Shown piece by piece: positions 31,934-41,105 of a stretch of 45,879 bases of DNA. The notes below the pieces were generated by a model. That model was not told the origin of the DNA. It searched no databases and saw nothing but the letters and a program-made list of their open reading frames with translations. This DNA comes from Mycobacterium sp. ST-F2 (GTDB lineage: Bacteria; Actinomycetota; Actinomycetes; Mycobacteriales; Mycobacteriaceae). The translations under genes and the position numbers were made by a program. The first letter of the stretch is position 1, and the number at the start of each line of letters is the position of its first letter. Location: contig NZ_JMHT01000015.1 of NCBI RefSeq assembly GCF_001905655.1, positions 1 through 45,879 of the forward strand. Reading direction: 5' to 3'.

Positions 31934-33508
31934 ATGACAACAACAACCAGCACCACCGACGTCTTGATCATCGGCGCGGGGCCCGCCGGCACCGCGCTCG
32001 CGATCGACCTCGCCCGCCGCGGCGTGGCAGTACGCCTCGTCGACAAGGCGCCACATTCCTTCGACGGGTCGCGCGCCAAAGGCATCCAGCCCCGCACCCT
32101 CGAGGTCCTCGATGATCTGGGTGCCCTGCCCGACATCATCAACCAGGGCGCCCTGTACCCACCGATGGGAATCCACCTCGGCCCGATCACCATCCCTTTC
32201 ACGATGATGGCCAAAGGAAAGCGCGGCCCCGACGTCCCGTACCCCGATACCTGGCTCATCCCGCAGAACCGCACCGACCGCGCACTGCACGCCCGGTTCG
32301 AAACCTATGGCGGCCGTGTCGAATTCGGCACCGAGCTGACGGAGTTCACCGATCACGGCACCCATGTCGCGGCGCGCGTCACGACCGCCGACGGCGATGA
32401 GGACATCACCGCGCGGTACCTCGTCGGCGCCGACGGCGGCGCCAGCCGGGTCCGCAAGGTCCTCGGCGTCGAGTTCAGCGGCTCCACCGACGAGGCCGAC
32501 CGTATCCTCATCGTCGACGCCGCGGTCTCGGGTGGGCTGTCGCGCAAGTACTGGCACGTGTGGCCCGGCATCAAGGGCCGCTTTGTGGGCGCCTGCCCGC
32601 TGCCGCACAGTGAGACGTTCCAGTGGATGATCCGGCTCGCGCCGGACGAACAACCGCCGCAAGACCTGGCGCAGATCAACGCGCGCATCCAAGCCCACAC
32701 CCACAACAAGCGCCTCGTGTTGCGAGACATCCAGTGGCAGTCGGTTTTTCGGCCCAACATCCGTCTGGCTCAGAACTACCGCCGCGGCCGCGTCCTGCTG
32801 GCCGGTGACGCTGCTCATGTGCACACCCCCGCCGGCGCCCAGGGCCTCAACACCGGGATCGGCGACGCCTACAACCTGGGCTGGAAGCTCGGCCAAGTCC
32901 TGGCCGGAGCAGACGAGCGACTCCTCGACACCTATGAACAGGAACGCCAACCCATCGCTGCGGGTGTGCTCGGGCTCTCCACCAAGAAATACGAAGGCAT
33001 CGGCAAGTTCGACCCCTCGAGCATCCGGCGCGGTAAGGACGAAAAACAACTCGCCCTGACCTACCGCGGCGGGCCACTGGCGCCGCCGGCCGCCGGCCGC
33101 ACCGCGACTCTGTGCGTCGGTGACCGCGCGCCGGACGCCGACCTCGTCACTGCGGACGGACGCCGCGTGCGGCTGTTCGACGCCTACCGGGGACCGCATT
33201 TCACCGCGCTGGCCTACGGTCGGCACGCCGCCGACGCGTTGGCGGCACTCGGCTGGCCCGACAACGGCGCGCGACTCGATCGCGTCATCGTCGACACCGA
33301 AGGACGCGGCGGCCCTGACGGCGCGCTCGGTGACCCGACGGGAGAATTCGCCAGGATCTACGGTTTGACCCGCGACACGCTGGTGCTCATTCGGCCCGAC
33401 GGCTACATCGGCCACATCGCCATTCACAACATCGCCGAAACAACCCGCGCCGCTGTGCAATCCATGACGCCGCACATCGTGCCCTCAGCGCCGTCGAAGC
33501 AGTCATGA
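31934..33508 (+). CDS. Aromatic-ring FAD monooxygenase (PHBH fold, with thioredoxin-like C-terminus)
   Basis: 524 residues. Class A flavin hydroxylase: GAGPAGTALAIDLARRG (FAD ADP moiety), the DG motif in ARYLVGADGGASRVRKVLG, and RVLLAGDAAHVHTPAGAQGLNTGIGDAYNLGWKL (GD motif). The last 150 residues (CVGDRAPDADLVTADGRRVRLFDAYRGPHFTALAYG) form the thioredoxin-like domain found in phenol, resorcinol and MhpA-type hydroxylases. It hydroxylates a phenolic or heteroaromatic ring with NAD(P)H and O2. Neighbouring hydrolases and transporter suggest uptake or efflux and ring degradation in one pathway. It overlaps the MFS gene by 4 bp. Confidence 0.9.
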   Translation: MTTTTSTTDVLIIGAGPAGTALAIDLARRGVAVRLVDKAPHSFDGSRAKGIQPRTLEVLDDLGALPDIINQGALYPPMGIHLGPITIPFTMMAKGKRGPDVPYPDTWLIPQNRTDRALHARFETYGGRVEFGTELTEFTDHGTHVAARVTTADGDEDITARYLVGADGGASRVRKVLGVEFSGSTDEADRILIVDAAVSGGLSRKYWHVWPGIKGRFVGACPLPHSETFQWMIRLAPDEQPPQDLAQINARIQAHTHNKRLVLRDIQWQSVFRPNIRLAQNYRRGRVLLAGDAAHVHTPAGAQGLNTGIGDAYNLGWKLGQVLAGADERLLDTYEQERQPIAAGVLGLSTKKYEGIGKFDPSSIRRGKDEKQLALTYRGGPLAPPAAGRTATLCVGDRAPDADLVTADGRRVRLFDAYRGPHFTALAYGRHAADALAALGWPDNGARLDRVIVDTEGRGGPDGALGDPTGEFARIYGLTRDTLVLIRPDGYIGHIAIHNIAETTRAAVQSMTPHIVPSAPSKQS

Positions 33509-34725
33509 CCGCGAGCGCCGAGGCACTTGCGTCGGATGGTCAGAACCTCAGGCCCAGTGGCGGCGTGGCCACCGTGCTACTGGCGTATGCGCTCGCCGTC
33601 ATCATGGCCGGCACCACCTTGCCCACCCCGATGTACGCGCTGTACGCCACCACCATGGGCTTCACCGTGCTCACCACCACGATGATCTATGCCGCCTATG
33701 CCGGCGGGGTACTGGCGGCGCTGGTGATCTTCGGGCGCTGGTCCGACGCAATCGGTCGACGACCGGTCCTGCTCGCCGGGGTCATCCTCGCGGTCGCCAG
33801 CGCCGCAACGTTCCTGGTCGCCGACACCGTGCCCGCACTGGGGGCGGCACGGGTGTTGTCCGGATTGTCCGCCGGACTCTTCACCGGCACGGCCACCGCA
33901 GCGATCATCGAAGCCGCACCGCCGAAATGGCGTACCTGGGCCGCCGCGACCGCGACCATCGCCAACATCGGCGGTCTGGGCATCGGGTCGCTGCTGGCCG
34001 GGGTTCTGGTCCAATACGGTCCGGCACCGTTGCAGCTGGCCTTCGTGATCCACATCGTGTTGGCGGCGGTGGCCGGCCTGTCGATCATATTGGTACCCGA
34101 AACATCTTCCAAGACAGGATATCTCGGGATGCAGCGACTGCGACTTCCTGTCCAAGTGCGAGCCACGTTCGCCCTCGCGGCGATCGGGACATTCGCGGGA
34201 TTCGCGTGCATGGGGCTGTTCGCCGCGCTGGCACCATCGTTCCTTTCGACCGTGATCGGCGTCGACAACCATGCCGCAGCCGGGGCAGTTGCCAGCTGTG
34301 CCTTCCTCGCCTCAGCAGTCGCGCAGGTAGCGGCGAACCGCATGCAGCCGCAACGCGCGATGCCATTGGGCTGCGCAACACTGGTGATCGGCATGATCGC
34401 CTTGACCGCTGCTCTGGTAACCACATCACTGGCCGGACTCGTCTGCGCGGCCATCATTTCGGGTGCGGGACAAGGCATCAGCTTCAGCCGCGGCCTGGCT
34501 GCCGTCACCGAGACCACTCCGGCCAACCGGCGGGCCGAAGTCAGCTCAACGTTGTTCGTGGTGGCCTACATCGCTATCTCCCTACCCGTCATCGGCGACG
34601 GCCTGGTCGCCGACCGCTGGGGGCTGCGCAGTGCCGGCATCGGCTTCGCCATCGCGGTCGGCGTGCTCGCCGCCGGCTGCCTCATCGCGCTACTAACCCG
34701 GCAACCAAGCCGCGCACGGCGGTGA
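33505..34725 (+). CDS. MFS transporter
   Basis: 406 residues with about 12 membrane segments (for example VATVLLAYALAVIMAGTTL, PLQLAFVIHIVLAAVAGLS, VGVLAAGCLIALL). The MFS motif A between helices 2 and 3 is present as GRWSDAIGRRPVLLAG. The N-terminal 20 residues are cytoplasmic. It shares the operon with the monooxygenase (ATGA overlap). Direction cannot be read from sequence; both import of the aromatic substrate and export of a toxic one are possible. Confidence 0.88.
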   Translation: MTASAEALASDGQNLRPSGGVATVLLAYALAVIMAGTTLPTPMYALYATTMGFTVLTTTMIYAAYAGGVLAALVIFGRWSDAIGRRPVLLAGVILAVASAATFLVADTVPALGAARVLSGLSAGLFTGTATAAIIEAAPPKWRTWAAATATIANIGGLGIGSLLAGVLVQYGPAPLQLAFVIHIVLAAVAGLSIILVPETSSKTGYLGMQRLRLPVQVRATFALAAIGTFAGFACMGLFAALAPSFLSTVIGVDNHAAAGAVASCAFLASAVAQVAANRMQPQRAMPLGCATLVIGMIALTAALVTTSLAGLVCAAIISGAGQGISFSRGLAAVTETTPANRRAEVSSTLFVVAYIAISLPVIGDGLVADRWGLRSAGIGFAIAVGVLAAGCLIALLTRQPSRARR

Positions 34726-34765
34726 GAGACGCCCACGTCTTGTCAAAGTGCTCGGGCGGGTCCTG

Positions 34766-35980
34766 TCAATCTTCGTTGCCTGGCGACGCCTGGTCGCCTT
34801 GCGCCGTCGCGGGCGGGTAGCGCTGGAAGACGAACACCTGACCACCGATTCGAATGGTGTCGCCGTCGTGGAGTTCGGCCGTCGCGCGGATTCGCTCTCC
34901 GTTGACGTGAACCCCGTTGGCGGACCCGAGGTCGGTGATGATGTGCGTAGTGCCGGCGTTGTTGATGACGGCGTGGTGTCGGCTCACCTTGTCGTCGGGC
35001 ACGACGAGGTCGTTGTCGAGGTACCGGCCGATGCGGGTGGCCGACCCGGTCAGGGCGTGCACGTGATCGTCGGCATCGCGCAGAATCGCGGTGACGCCTT
35101 TGACCGGGATGGTGGCGCCGGGTTCGAATGCGATGATCGTCTGAGCGACGTACTGGGCATTGCGTTGTACGTCGAGCGGTTCCTGGCGCAGCACTTGTTC
35201 ATACAAGGTACGCAGTGCCGGCGCGGGGTCGATGCCGAGGTCGTCGGACAACGCTTTCTTGAGTCGGTGGTAGGTGTCCAGCGCGTCGGATTGGCGGTCG
35301 GTGAGGTAGTACGCCGTGATGAGTTGAGTCCACAGCGGCTCGCGGTAGGGGTGTTCGCGGACCAGGGTTTCGAGTTCGCGAACGATGGTATGGGCACGGC
35401 CACAAGCGATTTCAGCCTGGGCGCGTGCCGTGTGTACCAGGATCTTGTCCTCGGTCAACTCATTGCGCAACGCATCGGCGAAGGCGAAGTCGCGAAGGTC
35501 GTCGAGGACGGGGCCGCGCCACAGGCTCAGTGCAGTCGAGAGGTGCGTGCTGGCCGCTTCGAAGCGTCCGGCGGCCACGGCGCTGATCCCGGCCTGTTGC
35601 TCCGTGGCGAATCGGGCCAGATCGCTTTGTGTGGTGGTGATTTCGAGTCGGTAGCCATGGGGCGCGGTGGACACGACGGCGTGGGCGTCGACGCCCGCCT
35701 CGGTGATGATGCGGCGCAGATTCGAGACATACGCACTCACGGAGATGCGCGCGGCGGCGGGGGGTTCGTCCTCCCAGATTGCGGTGATCAAGTCGGCAGC
35801 GCTGACCGCGCGGTTGGCGTTGATGATCAACTTGGCAAGTACCGCGCGCTGTTTCGGCGTACCCACCTGAAGCGGTGTGGACCCGATGGTCACCTGCAGT
35901 GGACCCAGCACGCCGAACTGGATGTCGGGTTCTGTTCCGGTCCGCTGCGGCGCCGGTGGCGCCGGTGCGTGGCCACCCAT
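34766..35980 (-). CDS. SARP-type regulator with FHA domain (EmbR-like)
   Basis: 404 residues in three domains: an OmpR-like winged helix (about 22-112, FGVLGPLQV ... TAPHGYRLEI), a bacterial transcriptional activator domain (about 118-262, FATEQQAGISAVAAGRFE ... TYHRLKKALSDDLGIDP) and a C-terminal FHA domain (about 295-386). FHA phosphothreonine-binding residues are conserved: TRIGR, DKVSRHH and DLGSANGVHVNG. This is the layout of mycobacterial EmbR, which is phosphorylated by Ser/Thr kinases such as PknH. No kinase gene is adjacent. The gene is divergent from the ABC-amidase operon, its most likely target. Confidence 0.9.
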   Translation of the reverse strand: MGGHAPAPPAPQRTGTEPDIQFGVLGPLQVTIGSTPLQVGTPKQRAVLAKLIINANRAVSAADLITAIWEDEPPAAARISVSAYVSNLRRIITEAGVDAHAVVSTAPHGYRLEITTTQSDLARFATEQQAGISAVAAGRFEAASTHLSTALSLWRGPVLDDLRDFAFADALRNELTEDKILVHTARAQAEIACGRAHTIVRELETLVREHPYREPLWTQLITAYYLTDRQSDALDTYHRLKKALSDDLGIDPAPALRTLYEQVLRQEPLDVQRNAQYVAQTIIAFEPGATIPVKGVTAILRDADDHVHALTGSATRIGRYLDNDLVVPDDKVSRHHAVINNAGTTHIITDLGSANGVHVNGERIRATAELHDGDTIRIGGQVFVFQRYPPATAQGDQASPGNED

Positions 35981-36289
35981 CAGTTGCTCCTCACCTGGCC
36001 GAACCTATCCAATCGCACGCGTAGAGCGTTCCACACCCTGCGGACCCCGGCCGGTGGAATCAGGCACAGGATCACGGCACCGCCCGCTGTGCGCTGCCGC
36101 CATCGGATCAGAACGATTTCAAACACCGCGCGGGGGCGCACGGATCGTCGCCTTCCTGCAGGTCGGAATAGATTCTCGCGGTGGCCCTTCCGAATCGCGG
36201 ATGACGGTTCGGCGCCTCTGACGCACCCGGTTCCGCCGAAACCGAGTGTTACGTTGCGGGCCATTCACGCAGGTCTGCAGGGGAAGAAA
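35981..36289. promoter_or_regulatory. 309-bp divergent gap between SARP-FHA regulator and ABC operon
   Basis: No convincing gene or RNA is seen; the long open frame crossing it is antisense to the regulator. A pseudo-palindrome GGTTCCGCCGAAACC at 36229-36243 (12 of 15 symmetric) lies about 50 bp before the permease start. The unusual length leaves room for activator binding by the SARP protein, which normally recognises direct repeats; I did not find a clear direct repeat by eye. Confidence 0.35.
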
Positions 36290-37168
36290 ATGGTATCGGC
36301 ACCGCCACGCGGTTCTGGCGTGCTCCGCTCGAGCGGAGCGCCCACAACAGCACGTCCGCGCACATCGGCCGTCGCCGAACGTCCGCGACGCGATCGTCGT
36401 GAGCTGGCCCGTACCGCGCTGCTGGCAGCGTTGCCGCTCCTGAGCCTGATTGCAGTGGTGGTCGGGTGGGACGCCGCGGTACGGCTCGAACTGTTCTCGG
36501 CCCGACTGCTACCCGCGCCGGCCACCGTCGTGCACGCCGCTCGTGAGATGTACAGCGACGGAACGCTGCTCACCGATGCGGCCGCGAGCTTCCGTCGAGC
36601 TTTGCAGGGATTCGTCCTTGGATCGGTGATCGCCATCGTGGTCGGCACCCTGACGGGCCGGTCGCGTGTTGCCCGGGGCCTCTTGGAGCCGGTGATCCAG
36701 ATCGTCAGGCCCATCCCCGCGATTGCCTTGGTGCCGTTGGCGATTCTGTGGTTCGGCATCGGTGAGGAATCCAAACTGTTCCTCACCAGCCTCGGCGTCT
36801 TCTTCCCGGTCTGGGTCAACACGCACGCCGGCATCGCCGCGACGCGCGACGACTATCTGCGGGTGGCGGCATCACTGGGCGCACCAAAGTTCTTGACGTT
36901 CACCAATGTGGTGTTGCCGGGCGCGTTACCGTCCGTGCTCACCGGCCTACGCCAGGGCATTGCGACATCCCTGATCCTGATCGTCGCCTCCGAGCAGTCC
37001 GGTGTCACCGAGGGGCTCGGGTTCCGGCTCGACCAGGCGCGCCTGTTCAGCCAGCCCGACCGCTTGTTCGTGTGTCTGGGTGCCTTGGGCATTGTCGGGG
37101 CGCTCGCCGATCAGCTGTTCCATCAGGCAACCCGTCGCACCGTGAGCTGGGCGAGGGAGCAGTCGTGA
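36290..37168 (+). CDS. ABC transporter permease, NitT/TauT (SsuC-like) family
   Basis: 292 residues from ATG 36290, which has GGGGAAG just upstream. A Pro/Arg-rich cytoplasmic tail of about 45 residues comes first, then about six membrane segments (LLAALPLLSLIAVVVGW, ALVPLAILWFGIGEESKLF, LFVCLGALGIVGALADQLF). The EAA loop is AASLGAPKFLTFTNVVLPGALPSVLTGLRQG. Homologues import nitrate, taurine, sulfonates, pyrimidine precursors and riboflavin. The stop overlaps the ATPase GTG (GTGA). Confidence 0.9.
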   Translation: MVSAPPRGSGVLRSSGAPTTARPRTSAVAERPRRDRRELARTALLAALPLLSLIAVVVGWDAAVRLELFSARLLPAPATVVHAAREMYSDGTLLTDAAASFRRALQGFVLGSVIAIVVGTLTGRSRVARGLLEPVIQIVRPIPAIALVPLAILWFGIGEESKLFLTSLGVFFPVWVNTHAGIAATRDDYLRVAASLGAPKFLTFTNVVLPGALPSVLTGLRQGIATSLILIVASEQSGVTEGLGFRLDQARLFSQPDRLFVCLGALGIVGALADQLFHQATRRTVSWAREQS

Positions 37169-37953
37169 CGGCCGGCGACATCGAGGTGGCGTCGTTGACA
37201 GTGCGGTATCCGGGCGCGGATCGCCCCGTCGTCGACGGCCTCGACCTCACCATTGACTCCGGTGCGTTCCTGGCGATCCTCGGACCGTCGGGTTGCGGCA
37301 AGTCGACCCTGCTGAACGTCATCGCCGGATTTGTCCGCCCGACAACAGGTTCGGTCACGTTCGGGGGAGAGCCGGTCACTGGACCGGGACGTGAACGGGG
37401 CGTCGTGTTCCAGCGCGACGTCCTGTTCCCGTGGGCCACGGTCGGCGCCAACATCGGTTTCGCGCTGCGTGCGGCGAAGGTACCGCGGGCGCAGCGCCGC
37501 GGCCGGATCGCCGACCTGATCAGTGCGGTCGGCCTGGCGCCCGACGTCGTGCACAAACGTCCACATGAACTCTCCGGCGGGATGCGCCAGCGCGTCGGTA
37601 TCGCCCGCGCCCTGGCGAACAGTCCGCGAGTGTTGTTGATGGACGAACCATTTGGTGCGCTGGACGCCTTGACCCGGCAACAGATGCAGGATTTGGTGGT
37701 CGAGCTGTGGGAGCGCGACCGGCCGACAGTCGTCTTCGTCACGCACGATGTCGACGAAGCCATCCGCATCGCCTCCTCGATTGTCGTGATGGACCACGCC
37801 GGCGCCATCGCCGACCACCTCACCAACCCGCTACCGCGACCCCGGCCAGCCAGCCGCCTCGGCGAATTCGACGACTACGCGGCACTGCGCCGCCGACTGC
37901 ACGACCTGCTGCACGGACATCAGCCCGCCATCACCTTGGGAGAACACGGATGA
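37165..37953 (+). CDS. ABC transporter ATP-binding protein, NitT/TauT (SsuB-like) family
   Basis: 262 residues from GTG 37165. Walker A GPSGCGKST, Q-loop FQRDVLFPW, signature LSGGMRQRVGIARAL, Walker B LLMDEPFGALD and H-loop FVTHDVDEA are all intact. The FPW after the Q-loop and the short C-terminus are usual in the nitrate/sulfonate/taurine group. Coupled by 4-bp overlaps to permease and binding protein. Confidence 0.93.
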   Translation: MTAGDIEVASLTVRYPGADRPVVDGLDLTIDSGAFLAILGPSGCGKSTLLNVIAGFVRPTTGSVTFGGEPVTGPGRERGVVFQRDVLFPWATVGANIGFALRAAKVPRAQRRGRIADLISAVGLAPDVVHKRPHELSGGMRQRVGIARALANSPRVLLMDEPFGALDALTRQQMQDLVVELWERDRPTVVFVTHDVDEAIRIASSIVVMDHAGAIADHLTNPLPRPRPASRLGEFDDYAALRRRLHDLLHGHQPAITLGEHG

Positions 37954-38921
37954 AACCACATCGGAAACTTGCCGCGATAGCCGTTGCCGCACTGGCGGTT
38001 CTGGGTGTCGCCGGCTGCAGCAGCTCGGGTAGCAAGGACACCGCTGCCGACTCACTCACCGTGGCGTGGGTGGTCGACCCGTCATGGGCGCAGGTGCCGG
38101 TGGCGAACGACCTCGGCTACTTCAAGCAGCACGGGGTCAACGTCAAGATCGTCCCCTTCCCGACCGGCGCCGCGGCGCTGGAGGCACTGGCCGGCGGCGC
38201 CGTCGACGTGGCCAACGGCGGTGACGTGCCGACATCGGCTGCCGCACTGAAGAATCCGCACCTGCGCGTGTTCGCCGACGGGGCGATCTGGCCGGAGGGC
38301 CGGTTCGTGGCGCGTCGGTCCGCGGGCATCAACTCGATCGCGGACCTGAACGGCCGCAAGATCGCGGTGCCGCTGGGCAGCAGCGCGCACTACTTCGCGA
38401 GCCGGTTCCTGACCGAGGCGAATGTGAAGGCGGACCTGGTGCAGACCGGGCCGGCGGAGATCGTCACCGCGATCACCAATCACAACGTCGACGCCATCGC
38501 GGTCTTCCAACCGGCGCTCGCGAAAGCTGTTGCAGCGCTGGGCAGTGATGCCGTCGAGCTGCAGGGCACGCAGAAATACCACCAGCACAGCCTGTACCTC
38601 GCCAACGAGGACGTGCTCGCGTCGAAGAAGCAGGCGGTCGGCAAGTTCGTCGCCGCGATCCGCAACGCGGATGCTCCGCTGTCGGGCAAGGATCCCGCCG
38701 CCCTCGCCGCCGTCGCAAAGGCAACCGGGCTGGACAACAACCTGATCAACCAGGTGACGTCGGAGTTCAGCTACCAGGTGCATCTGGGCCCCGAACTCGC
38801 CGGCGACCTGGCCGACCGCGCCCGCTGGGCGCAGAGCATCGGACGCATCCCCGCCGACCAGCGTATCCCGGACTACCAGAACGTCATTGCCGGATCCTTT
38901 GTGACGGCGAGCAATTCATGA
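37950..38921 (+). CDS. ABC transporter substrate-binding lipoprotein, NitT/TauT-type
   Basis: 323 residues. The signal peptide ends in lipobox LGVAGC (C23), so it is membrane-anchored on the outside. The two-lobed NMT1/THI5-like or SsuA-like fold is indicated by DLGYFKQHGVNVKIVPFPTGAAALEALAGGAVDVANGG and LNGRKIAVPLGSSAHYFASRFL. The ligand is unknown. The operon's hydrolases make a small amide- or imide-containing molecule more likely than a sulfonate, since no sulfonate monooxygenase is present. Confidence 0.9.
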   Translation: MKPHRKLAAIAVAALAVLGVAGCSSSGSKDTAADSLTVAWVVDPSWAQVPVANDLGYFKQHGVNVKIVPFPTGAAALEALAGGAVDVANGGDVPTSAAALKNPHLRVFADGAIWPEGRFVARRSAGINSIADLNGRKIAVPLGSSAHYFASRFLTEANVKADLVQTGPAEIVTAITNHNVDAIAVFQPALAKAVAALGSDAVELQGTQKYHQHSLYLANEDVLASKKQAVGKFVAAIRNADAPLSGKDPAALAAVAKATGLDNNLINQVTSEFSYQVHLGPELAGDLADRARWAQSIGRIPADQRIPDYQNVIAGSFVTASNS

Positions 38922-39874
38922 GCGGCGTCCATCTCCTCGGTTTGGGTGGCACCATCTCGATGCACCAGACCGCGCAGGGCGCGGTGCCGGTGACCGGAGC
39001 GGTGGAACTGTCCGAAACCGTCGCGGGCTTTTCCGGCGCCGAGAGCCTCGCGCTGGTCGGCGGGTCCGAAGTCGACTTCGACCTGCTGGAACGACTGGTC
39101 CTGCGGGCCCGGGAACTCGTCGCCGACGGCGCCGACGGCATCGTCGTGACCACGGGAACAGACTCCATCGAGGAGGTCGTGGCCTGGCTGGCCTATCGCG
39201 AGAACTGGCCGGTACCAGTCGTGGTCACCGGATCCATGATCCTGGGCACCCGGGCGGACAGCGACGGCCGCGCCAACCTGGCCGACGCGCTGGCGGTCGC
39301 ATCGGCGGGCGCGGACATCGACCCGGTCGTGGTGTTCGCCGGCAAGATCTTCGATGGCCGTGAGGCCGTGAAGGTTTCGGGTGTCGTGCGGGACGCGTTC
39401 GATGCGCCCGGCCGCGGCCCCATCGGGTACGTCGTCGGCGGCCAGGTTCAGTGGCACCGATCCCCGGCCCGCGGCAAGAGCCACGGTGATCCGACCGAAC
39501 CGATCCAGCCCGTGCCCGTGGTACTCGCCGCCCTCGGTGATGACGGCACGGTGCTCCGTGCCGCGGGGGACGGGCAGCAGGCACTCGTGGTCGCCGCCAA
39601 CGGCGCCGGTAACCTGCCGCCCAAACAGGCTGCGGCCGTTGAGGAACTCATCAACGGCGGCCGGCTCGTCGTGCTCACGACCCGGGCGGCCGACGGCCGG
39701 GTCGCTCCGGTCTACGGATACCCGGGCGGGGTGGCGGGTCTCGTGGAATTCGGCGCGCAACTGGCGGCCGGGATATCGCCGCATCGGGCGCGGCTGCTGG
39801 TGACGCTCGGGCTGGCGCAGGGCCGCGACAACGACGGACTGCGGGCGTTGATCGACAGCGAGATTCGGGCATGA
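38918..39874 (+). CDS. L-asparaginase-family amidohydrolase
   Basis: 318 residues. N-terminal GLGGTIS contains the nucleophilic Thr of type I/II asparaginases. The second triad threonine and aspartate are in VVTTGTDSIEE, and GSM-ILGTRADSDGRANLADAL is the usual following helix. A lysine candidate lies in FAGKIFDGREAVKVSG. No tyrosine is visible in the flexible loop after GGTIS, where asparaginase II has Y25, so the substrate may not be free asparagine. Operon position between an importer and an M20 hydrolase suggests hydrolysis of an imported amide or cyclic amide. Confidence 0.84.
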   Translation: MSGVHLLGLGGTISMHQTAQGAVPVTGAVELSETVAGFSGAESLALVGGSEVDFDLLERLVLRARELVADGADGIVVTTGTDSIEEVVAWLAYRENWPVPVVVTGSMILGTRADSDGRANLADALAVASAGADIDPVVVFAGKIFDGREAVKVSGVVRDAFDAPGRGPIGYVVGGQVQWHRSPARGKSHGDPTEPIQPVPVVLAALGDDGTVLRAAGDGQQALVVAANGAGNLPPKQAAAVEELINGGRLVVLTTRAADGRVAPVYGYPGGVAGLVEFGAQLAAGISPHRARLLVTLGLAQGRDNDGLRALIDSEIRA

Positions 39875-41097
39875 CGCGCGCTACCGTCGACACCGCCGTG
39901 GACCGCCGTGAACTCGTCGAACTCACCACCCGTCTGGTGGCAGCAGGCCAGCCGTGGTGCGAGAACAGCCTCGATGGTCCGGCGCGTCCACCCGAGGAGG
40001 AGCGCATCGCGCGCCCGGTGGCAGAGCTGTTGCGCGAGTGGGGTTTTGCCGTCGAACTGATCGGCCGCACCCCGCAGCGGCCGAACGTCGTCGCGACCAA
40101 ACGCTTCGGTGACGGTCCGACGCTGATGCTCAACGACCACCTGGACACCTACCCGTCCGGTCCACCGAGCCGTTGGCGGGTATGCGCCGGAAACCCGTAC
40201 TCGGCAGTTGAATTGGACGGGCGGATCTATGCCCGTGGTACGTCGGACACCCGCGCCAACCTGGCGGCGCTCCTGACCGCCGCCAAGCGTATCGTCGACG
40301 ACCCGCCACAGCACGGGACGCTGCTGGTGGTCCTGACGGTCGACGAGGAACGCAACGGCATCGAAGGGTCCAAGTACCTGGTCGACGAGCACGGCCTGCG
40401 TCCCGACGCCTCCATCACGGTCGAGCCCACCGCGTGGACGCAGGACGGCCGCGGCGGCATCGCCCTGGCCGTCGCCCAGACCGGCCACGCCCTGCTCGAC
40501 ATCACCGCGCGCGGGCGGTCCAGCCATATCTGGCGACCCGACACGGGCGTCAACCCGGCGCAGTTTCTCGCCGAATTCCTGACCGAGATCACGGCGAATC
40601 CGGTTGGGGATTGGCCGGTTTCGGTAGTTGGCCTGACCGCGGGGGAGGCCGGCATGGCGCAGTTCACGCCGCTGCAGGCGACCGCGCGCGTCGCGGCCGT
40701 CAACATCGGCCCCGACGTCGTCGCCGGCCGGCTGCGGGAAGAATTCCACCGGCGACTGACGGCCGCACGGCCCGACGGCATCGAGGTCGACGTCGACTTC
40801 GCACCCGGCCCCACCTTCGTCGCGGGCACTGTCCCGCTGGAGGCGGGTGACCCACTCGTGGCCGCGATCACCGGCGCCTACCGCGACGTCACGGGTGAGG
40901 ACGTGCGCACCTACACCAAGCCGGCGTTCAACGACACGATCCGCTTCCGCCACGTCGGGATTCCGGCGGTGACCTTCGGTCCCGGCGACGACGGCTGGGC
41001 CGTCTACGACGAGAGCATCGGCATCGACACCATGATCACGGCGGTGCAGGTGCTCGAAGCCGCGGTACGGGAGTATCTGTCTGCCCAGGCTGTTTGA
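39871..41097 (+). CDS. M20-family metallohydrolase (ArgE/DapE/carboxypeptidase type)
   Basis: 408 residues. M20 features: LMLNDHLDTYPSG (HxD metal pair), YARGTSDTRANLAALLTA (bridging Asp), LTVDEERNGIEGSKYL (catalytic and metal Glu pair), SITVEPT, and a dimerisation domain about residues 200-310. The C-terminal ligand His seen in most members (pattern AHxxDE after GPG) is not evident: the local sequence is GPGDDGWAVYDESIG. The metal centre may therefore be altered, or another residue substitutes. Likely acts on the product of the asparaginase-like enzyme or directly on the imported compound. Its stop overlaps a TTG that could start the CHAD gene. Confidence 0.87.
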   Translation: MTRATVDTAVDRRELVELTTRLVAAGQPWCENSLDGPARPPEEERIARPVAELLREWGFAVELIGRTPQRPNVVATKRFGDGPTLMLNDHLDTYPSGPPSRWRVCAGNPYSAVELDGRIYARGTSDTRANLAALLTAAKRIVDDPPQHGTLLVVLTVDEERNGIEGSKYLVDEHGLRPDASITVEPTAWTQDGRGGIALAVAQTGHALLDITARGRSSHIWRPDTGVNPAQFLAEFLTEITANPVGDWPVSVVGLTAGEAGMAQFTPLQATARVAAVNIGPDVVAGRLREEFHRRLTAARPDGIEVDVDFAPGPTFVAGTVPLEAGDPLVAAITGAYRDVTGEDVRTYTKPAFNDTIRFRHVGIPAVTFGPGDDGWAVYDESIGIDTMITAVQVLEAAVREYLSAQAV

Positions 41098-41105
41098 CCG
41101 CTGTG

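Noticed and set aside
34748..36289. Very long open frame upstream of the ABC permease, suggesting an 806-residue protein
   Set aside because: The upstream 514 codons are antisense to the SARP-FHA gene and the gap. The permease has its own start with a ribosome-binding site at 36290.
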